NCBI GenBank assembly: GCA_964619055.1 | Contig: CAZUDB010000072.1 | Coordinates: 1 to 11,250, forward strand | Length of the DNA stretch: 11,250 nt | From: CAYVUM01 sp964619055 | GTDB taxonomy: Bacteria; Pseudomonadota; Alphaproteobacteria; Rhodospirillales; Defluviicoccaceae | Direction of reading: 5' to 3' | Shown here: positions 7,580-11,250 of the stretch, in pieces | How the letters are laid out: every line of letters begins with the position of its first letter | Position numbering within the stretch: the stretch's first letter is position 1 | Program-made: the position numbers and the translations under genes | The notes under the pieces: model-generated | Told to the model about the DNA's origin: nothing | Database searches by the model: none | The model's input: only the letters and a program-made list of their open reading frames with translations

Positions 7580-8047
7580 ATGGACCGTCCGTCCCCAGCC
7601 AACGCCTTCCAAAGCACGCACGCGCGGCTGTTGCTGACCAGCTTTCGCCGGTTCGTCGGTCGGCCGTTGATCGAGAACGGCCTGTCGGAGGACGAGGCCG
7701 CGCGCCGCTTGTTCCATGCCCCCTTTATCGTTGCCTCCCACAATGCTGCGGCGGACCCGGTGCTGACTTACGGCAACGCGGCAGCGCTCAACCTGTGGGA
7801 GGTCGATTGGCACGCGTTCACGGCGATGCCGTCCCGGCTCACCGCCGAGCCCGTGCAACGCGACGAGCGCGCGCGGCTGCTGGAAGCGGCCGAGGCCAAG
7901 GGCTTCATCGACAACTACTCCGGAGTCCGCATCAGCGCCACGGGCCGACGGTTTCGGATCGAGAACGCCATCATCTGGACGCTCGTCGACGACTCCGGCA
8001 TCCGCATCGGCCAGGCCGCCACCTTCGCGTCCGTTAAGCACCTGTAG
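7580..8047 (+). CDS. MEKHLA-domain (PAS-like) protein
   Basis: A small cytoplasmic single-domain protein (155 aa) of the MEKHLA family, related in fold to PAS ligand-sensing domains and of unknown biochemical role. Diagnostic blocks: HAPFIVASHNAAADPVLTYGN (about 52-72), ALNLWEVDWHAFTAMPSRLTAEP (about 74-96), GVRISATGRRFRIENAIIW (about 114-132), and GQAATF near the end. No DNA-binding, kinase or membrane segment is present. The ATG at 7580 follows AGGGAG about 9 bases upstream. It is the last gene before the intrinsic terminator at 8142 and may share a transcript with rnd-purU. The name is firm; the function is not known to me. Confidence 0.85.
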   Translation: MDRPSPANAFQSTHARLLLTSFRRFVGRPLIENGLSEDEAARRLFHAPFIVASHNAAADPVLTYGNAAALNLWEVDWHAFTAMPSRLTAEPVQRDERARLLEAAEAKGFIDNYSGVRISATGRRFRIENAIIWTLVDDSGIRIGQAATFASVKHL

Positions 8048-8141
8048 GACTGCTTCGCGAACCTGCCTCGTCAAAAGTGGCTCCTCAGCCCGAAACAGTC
8101 GTGACTGCTCAAGCCTGACCCACTCCCATCGTCCCAATCAC

Positions 8142-8169
8142 AGCGGCGCGCCTCGGTGCGCCGCTTTTT
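8142..8169 (+). terminator. Intrinsic terminator closing the rnd-purU-MEKHLA block
   Basis: A 10-bp GC-rich stem AGCGGCGCGC / GTGCGCCGCT (one G-T wobble) with loop CTCG, followed by TTTTT. It lies 95 bases after the MEKHLA stop and 39 bases before the dinB-like start, so it separates the two transcription units. Confidence 0.9.
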
Positions 8170-8207
8170 GTTGCTAAGGTGGCAAGGATTAGGGGAATTG
8201 TGCCTAC

Positions 8208-8714
8208 ATGATTACTCTTGAGTATTGCCGCGTAATGGCTCGCTACAACGCATGGCAAAACCGGAATCTCTACGACGCTGCAGGCGGGCTCTCCGATACT
8301 GATCGTCATCGAGACATGGGTGCCTTCTTCGGCTCAATTCACGGCACGCTCACGCACCTTCTCTGGGGCGACATGATGTGGATGAGCCGCTTCGATGGCT
8401 GGGAGAAGCCCCGGGTCCGAATCCAGGAGAGCCCAAGCTTCATCGAGCACTGGGAAGCGCTTAGCAGCCAAAGGGAAGAAACCGATCGGCGAATCCTGGA
8501 TTGGGCGGATCGGCTGGAGGACGGATGGCTTTCGGGCGATCTTACATGGTGGTCAAGCGCAGCAGAGCGCGAAGTCACAAAGCCAGTCGCACAATGCGTC
8601 GCGCATTTCTTCAACCATCAGACGCATCACAGGGGCCAAGTCCACGCCATGTTAACCGGCGCGGGGAGGCATCCCGGCGACACGGACCTCTTTCTCATGC
8701 CTGCATCCATTTGA
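8208..8714 (+). CDS. DinB-family putative metal-dependent protein
   Basis: A 168 aa cytoplasmic four-helix-bundle protein of the DinB/YfiT-like superfamily. These proteins hold a metal with a His triad and often act as thiol S-transferases or remain uncharacterised. Family hallmarks: N-terminal MARYNAWQNRNLY, H50 in GTLTHLLWGD, and the C-terminal NHQTHHRGQVHAML with H137 and H141 (H-x3-H), plus extra H133 and H140. H50, H137 and H141 are the likely metal ligands. The name comes from the Bacillus damage-inducible gene; it is unrelated to DNA polymerase IV, also called DinB. The start is set by AGGGGA 11 bases upstream, slightly far. It follows a strong terminator, so it needs its own promoter. 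Confidence 0.88.
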   Translation: MITLEYCRVMARYNAWQNRNLYDAAGGLSDTDRHRDMGAFFGSIHGTLTHLLWGDMMWMSRFDGWEKPRVRIQESPSFIEHWEALSSQREETDRRILDWADRLEDGWLSGDLTWWSSAAEREVTKPVAQCVAHFFNHQTHHRGQVHAMLTGAGRHPGDTDLFLMPASI

Positions 8715-8866
8715 TTGGTTTGTAATATTTCCGAAGAATGTGGTTGCCGGCGAGGCGAGCGCATGTCGGAAAGACGGTCGAGCTAGTTACTGCAACGGCT
8801 TTTTTTTGCTACCTTGTATCCGGCCGCAACGGATTACCGTGGGCCACGCGATATTGGGAGGATACA

Positions 8867-9514
8867 ATGGTCTTTAACATTTCACGCTTAGCTTTCGCGG
8901 GGTTTTTCGCTCTTTTCGCAACACCGCTAGCAGCCGTGCCGGTCACGTACGACTTTACCGCGAACATACCGAACGTCGCGGCCGAGCTTCAGGCGGCCGG
9001 GTTCAACATCAATGCCGTGACCGGGAGCTTCTCGTATGACACGAACGGGACCGACGAAGAAGCCTCGCCAGCTGTCGGCGAGTACGACGATGCGTTGACA
9101 TCTGTCTTTTTCGAGGACCCAAGCGGGATGATTACGGGATCCTCCGCATCCGGTTTCGTAGTCACGGAAAATGACAATCCGAGGGATGTTTTTTCTGTGG
9201 CTGCCGTAGCGTCGGCCCTCACTGGATCATCCCTGACCGGTTTCGAGCTCGCGAATCTCCGAGTCTTTCTGGAGGATAACAGCCAAACGGCCCTGTTGAG
9301 CGACGAACTCCCAATCGACCTGAATTTCTCGCTGTTCGTGGACGAACGGATCTTTACGCTGGGCTATCAGCGGACACTCGACGGCGAGGTCTTTTTTGCA
9401 CGCGGCGAGTTAACAAGCCTCACGCGGCGCCCCACGGAGGTCATTCCGGAGCCGGCTACCCTACCGCTTTTCGCCAGCGCGGTTTTGCTCCTCGGCCTCC
9501 GGCGGCGTCACTGA
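8867..9514 (+). CDS. PEP-CTERM sorting-domain surface protein
   Basis: Secreted protein of unknown function, 215 aa. The signal peptide covers 1-23 (MVFNISRLAFAGFFALFATPLAA, with AxA cleavage). The C-terminus is a classical PEP-CTERM signal: VIPEPAT (192-198), a hydrophobic helix, then RRRH at the end. Such proteins are cut by an exosortase (EpsH/Xrt) and delivered to the surface or exopolysaccharide; no exosortase is in the window. The body is Ser/Thr/Asp/Phe-rich and resembles small PEP-CTERM beta-sandwich proteins. It contains no cysteine and no lysine. The frame is open back to an ATG at 8738, but the extension lacks a signal peptide. The chosen ATG has GGGAGG 5 bases upstream followed directly by a signal peptide. 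It uses a different tail from the VPLPA protein upstream, implying two sorting specificities. Confidence 0.87.
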   Translation: MVFNISRLAFAGFFALFATPLAAVPVTYDFTANIPNVAAELQAAGFNINAVTGSFSYDTNGTDEEASPAVGEYDDALTSVFFEDPSGMITGSSASGFVVTENDNPRDVFSVAAVASALTGSSLTGFELANLRVFLEDNSQTALLSDELPIDLNFSLFVDERIFTLGYQRTLDGEVFFARGELTSLTRRPTEVIPEPATLPLFASAVLLLGLRRRH

Positions 9515-9968
9515 AGGGGTTAGAGCGGATTTTCGCGGCCACGCCTTCCGACTTCGGCAGCTTGATTTGCTTAAGGCCGCGCTCAAGGACAGGCGAACGC
9601 TGAGCGCCTAGCCCGGGCCGTCGTCATGCTCGTAGAACGTACGGGTCTTAGCGACTGTTCCCGGGGCGTGGGAAAACGACGGGAGGCGAAAGCGGTAGTT
9701 GACGACCTCGACACCTAACGCAGCGCCAATCTCCTGATCCAACAGCACGGCGCCGATGCGGGGACGGTCGCGGTGTTGTAGGGTTTGTCGAAAAGCGTGA
9801 GCCCCTCGGAGCTTGACCTGAACCGGGACGTGAGTTTCCGCCTGACATATGAGCGGTTGGCAACGAAACCGAGTCTCGCGGTTCGCATCAAAACCGCCAG
9901 GAAGGCATCCGTGATGCGGCGACCCGTAGGACAGGGCAGCCGATCATGTTGAGTCGGCGGCTGTCTCT
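9515..9968. other. 454-base stretch without a convincing gene
   Basis: This separates the PEP-CTERM gene from the replication-type module. An inverted repeat CGCGGCC-N34-GGCCGCG (9534-9581) lies just after the PEP-CTERM stop. Two weak coding candidates overlap on opposite strands. One is a minus-strand frame open from about 9942 down to a TAG at 9608-9610, without ATG. The other is a plus-strand frame 9785-9952 from TTG. Neither has a ribosome-binding site or a family I recognise. Decayed remnants of an inserted element are the likeliest content. Confidence 0.4.
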
Positions 9969-10136
9969 GTGCACTCCAATGTCAAGAGTGGTATTCAGCC
10001 AGACATCCGCGACCTGCGCCACATGGTGGCTGACTTAAGGGAAAGTGTCTCCGTCGCCTTCCGGAATTTGTTTTGGGTCGTTATTGCTTGTGTTGTTGTT
10101 AACGTCATAACCTTGGTCTTTGTTCTAACCAAGTAA
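9969..10136 (+). CDS. Small single-pass membrane protein, unknown function
   Basis: A 55 aa open frame from GTG (37 aa if the in-frame ATG at 10023 is used), stopping at TAA. The N-terminal half is charged and helical (PDIRDLRHMVADLRESV, about 11-27), followed by a transmembrane helix of about 20 residues (LFWVVIACVVVNVITLVFVL) and a final TK. The charged helix followed by a terminal membrane anchor resembles small phage or ICE accessory proteins of the XhlA type, but I do not recognise a specific family. No clear Shine-Dalgarno precedes either start. The frame is open upstream to a TAG at 9927-9929, and the residues before the GTG (AADHVESAAVS) also look protein-like, so the gene may be a 5'-truncated remnant. 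Its position directly before the replication module suggests it belongs to that element. Confidence 0.45.
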   Translation: MHSNVKSGIQPDIRDLRHMVADLRESVSVAFRNLFWVVIACVVVNVITLVFVLTK

Positions 10137-10182
10137 GCACCAACGACAAACGCACCAGCTCATTGAAGTTATGACGCGCCCA

Positions 10183-10219
10183 TTCGAACTTTGTTCGAAC
10201 CGACCCTTTAATAGGGTCG
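10183..10219. promoter_or_regulatory. Two adjacent palindromes upstream of the primase gene (operator candidates)
   Basis: TTCGAAC-TTT-GTTCGAA (10183-10199, 7-bp arms) and CGACCCT-TTAAT-AGGGTCG (10201-10219, 7-bp arms) are both perfect inverted repeats separated by one base. They sit 22-58 bases before the TTG start of the Toprim gene. The first resembles an SOS/Cro-like dyad (CGAAC-N3-GTTCG), but its spacer differs from known LexA boxes. Binding sites for an element-encoded repressor or replication protein are plausible. Confidence 0.5.
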
Positions 10220-10240
10220 TGTCAACGCCGAAAGCAAGCG

Positions 10241-10876
10241 TTGGTTAGCCTCGACGAAGGCCAGCGCGTCGAGGCCGCGAAACGGATCTGGTGCGACGCC
10301 TCGTGGCTTTCTGTTTCCGACCCCGGTCATTGGTACCTGGCCCAACGTCGCGGCTTAGCCCTGCCGACGGCAGCCATGGAAGGGCTCAAGTACCACCCAA
10401 ACTGCCGATGGGGCCAAGGAACCGCGCCATGCGTCCTGTCCCCCGTCAACGACGTCTCAGCAACGCTTGTGGGCGTTTGGCGAGTTAAGATCCCAAGGGA
10501 CGCCGAGAGGGTTGAGCGTCGTGGTCTGGGCCGGATACGCGGCTGCGCCTCTCGGATCTTCCCCGGCATGGGGGACTCCATCGCCATCGCGGAGGGTGTC
10601 GAGGACGCCATCGCAGCCGCCGAACTGCTCGGCGTGGACGCCTGGAGCGCGTTGTCCGCCACCAATATGCCGACCATTGAGCTGCCGAACCGAACTCGGA
10701 ACGTCACCATCGTTGCGGACCGCGACGAAAACGGTGTTGGTGAGCGCGCCGCATGGGCTCTGGCTGACCGCCTGGAAGCCGAGGGCCGAAAGGTCCGCGT
10801 CATGCGCCCGTCCGATGGCCACAAGGACGCGAACGACGTGCTCAAGGCACGTCGATGCTGGAAAGCCGCGTCGTGA
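10241..10876 (+). CDS. Toprim-domain primase-like protein, short form (phage/plasmid/ICE replication)
   Basis: Probably part of a primase that starts replication of a mobile element. 211 aa. Residues 8-110 match the DUF7146-type region seen before Toprim in phage and ICE primases: AKRIWCDASWLSVSDPGHWYLAQRRGL, YHPNCRWG, then a GVWRVKI segment. The Toprim domain follows: IAEGVEDAIAAAELL with E118, then IVADRDENG with D160 and D162, and KDANDVL near the end. The N-terminal zinc-binding/catalytic primase domain of full-length relatives (about 300 aa or more) is absent; upstream the frame hits a TGA at 10172-10174. The only plausible start is TTG at 10241, with a weak ribosome-binding site. Its stop overlaps the ATG of the following ATPase (TGATG). 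It may be a natural short form or a truncated remnant. Confidence 0.75.
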   Translation: MVSLDEGQRVEAAKRIWCDASWLSVSDPGHWYLAQRRGLALPTAAMEGLKYHPNCRWGQGTAPCVLSPVNDVSATLVGVWRVKIPRDAERVERRGLGRIRGCASRIFPGMGDSIAIAEGVEDAIAAAELLGVDAWSALSATNMPTIELPNRTRNVTIVADRDENGVGERAAWALADRLEAEGRKVRVMRPSDGHKDANDVLKARRCWKAAS

Positions 10877-11250
10877 TGTCCGCCATTCCTGCACCAAGTC
10901 TGGAAGAGGCCAGGAAGCCAGGGGTGCCGGCTTTCCAAGCACGCCAATGCACCTGGCGGGAACCGACGACAATTCCGCCCCGACCCTGGCTGCTTGGGAC
11001 CATGGTCATACGCGGCGAGGTTACGGGACTTGGTGGCGCCGGTGGTCGCGGCAAGACATCGATCGCGATTGCGGCGGGTTTGTCGTGTGTGACGGGCCGA
11101 GAGCTCCTGAACATTCACCCGCACCGGATTTGCAGGTGCCTCTTCCTGCATTTGGAAGAACCCGACGACGAATTCGACCGCCGAATGGATGCGGTGATGC
11201 CGAGGGCGACATCACCAATACCAACATCGAAAACGTCATCGGCTCCGGCT
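10876..11250 (+). CDS. RepA/AAA_25-like ATPase, 3' end outside window, probably frameshifted
   Basis: A RecA-fold ATPase, probably the replicative helicase partner of the Toprim protein just upstream. At least 125 codons are open to the window edge. After a family-typical lead-in (PPRPWLLGTMVIRGEVTGL) comes Walker A GAGGRGKT (54-61) and then LFLHLEEPDDEFDRRMDAV (89-107), the Walker B-like strand with acidic residues E94/E95 and the usual ExxDExxRR pattern. From residue about 109 the frame becomes family-unlike (PRATSPIPTSKTS). The +2 frame from 11202 reads EGDITNTNIENVIGSG, which fits the expected continuation, so one base appears to be missing near 11200. The start is either ATG 10876 (TGATG overlap with the upstream stop) or ATG 10855, preceded by AAGG at 7 bases. 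Confidence 0.65.
   Translation, partial: MSAIPAPSLEEARKPGVPAFQARQCTWREPTTIPPRPWLLGTMVIRGEVTGLGGAGGRGKTSIAIAAGLSCVTGRELLNIHPHRICRCLFLHLEEPDDEFDRRMDAVMPRATSPIPTSKTSSAPA

Noticed and set aside
8095..8106. CAGTC-GT-GACTG palindrome after the MEKHLA gene
   Set aside because: A 2-base loop cannot form a stable hairpin and there is no gene start nearby for an operator; probably chance.
6617..8137. 506-codon minus-strand open frame
   Set aside because: It lies antisense to the rnd 3' end, purU and the MEKHLA gene, all strongly recognised; a shadow frame.
8796..8810. Possible sigma-54 site (CGGC, T-tract, TTGCT) upstream of the PEP-CTERM gene
   Set aside because: The GG-to-GC offset is 11 instead of the required 12, and the bases between are only a T-run.
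8738..8866. 43-codon N-terminal extension of the PEP-CTERM gene
   Set aside because: It places the signal peptide internally; the ATG at 8867 has a good ribosome-binding site and a proper signal peptide.
10183..10201. GTTCGAACC read as a tRNA T-arm, or the dyad read as a LexA box
   Set aside because: No acceptor, D or anticodon stems fit around it. The dyad spacer is 3, not the 4 of Gram-positive SOS boxes, and it is not the GTTC-N7-GTTC alphaproteobacterial box.

Overview
The window looks like chromosomal DNA of a high-GC alphaproteobacterium. I infer a Rhodospirillales-like or marine relative. The support is an AspRS with the alphaproteobacterial non-discriminating signature, a VPLPA-type exosortase sorting tail, a MEKHLA-domain protein and strong G/C third-position bias. 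Genus and species cannot be fixed from sequence alone.

Layout. On the minus strand, 1-1299 encodes an exported glycerophosphodiester phosphodiesterase and 1710-3509 encodes aspartyl-tRNA synthetase (aspS). They are separated by a 410-base gap that is AT-rich on the GDPD side. From about 3600 the gene direction switches to plus. A promoter region (3597-3906) precedes a VPLPA-CTERM surface protein (3907-4701). It is followed by a HAD phosphatase (4744-5385), RNase D (rnd, 5504-6664), formyltetrahydrofolate deformylase (purU, 6668-7528) and a MEKHLA/PAS-like protein (7580-8047). A strong intrinsic terminator at 8142-8169 closes that block. A DinB-like metalloprotein (8208-8714) and a second, classical PEP-CTERM protein (8867-9514) follow.

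From 9515 to the right edge the character changes. There is about 450 bases without a convincing gene, then a small single-pass membrane protein (9969-10136). A control region with two adjacent perfect palindromes (10183-10219) comes next, then a Toprim primase-like protein lacking the usual N-terminal domain (10241-10876). It overlaps the start of a RepA/AAA_25-like ATPase that runs off the window and looks frameshifted near 11200. This is best read as the replication module, possibly decayed, of an integrated plasmid, phage or ICE.

How the genes relate. aspS and rnd are core translation/RNA genes, and rnd-purU is a tight pair with a 3-base gap. The two sorting-signal proteins would be exported, processed by exosortases encoded elsewhere, and placed in the envelope or exopolysaccharide matrix. 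The VPLPA-CTERM gene has a well-spaced sigma-54 (-24/-12) promoter candidate upstream, which fits the known RpoN/PrsK-PrsR control of some PEP-CTERM systems. I found no CRISPR array, rRNA, tRNA or complete insertion sequence.
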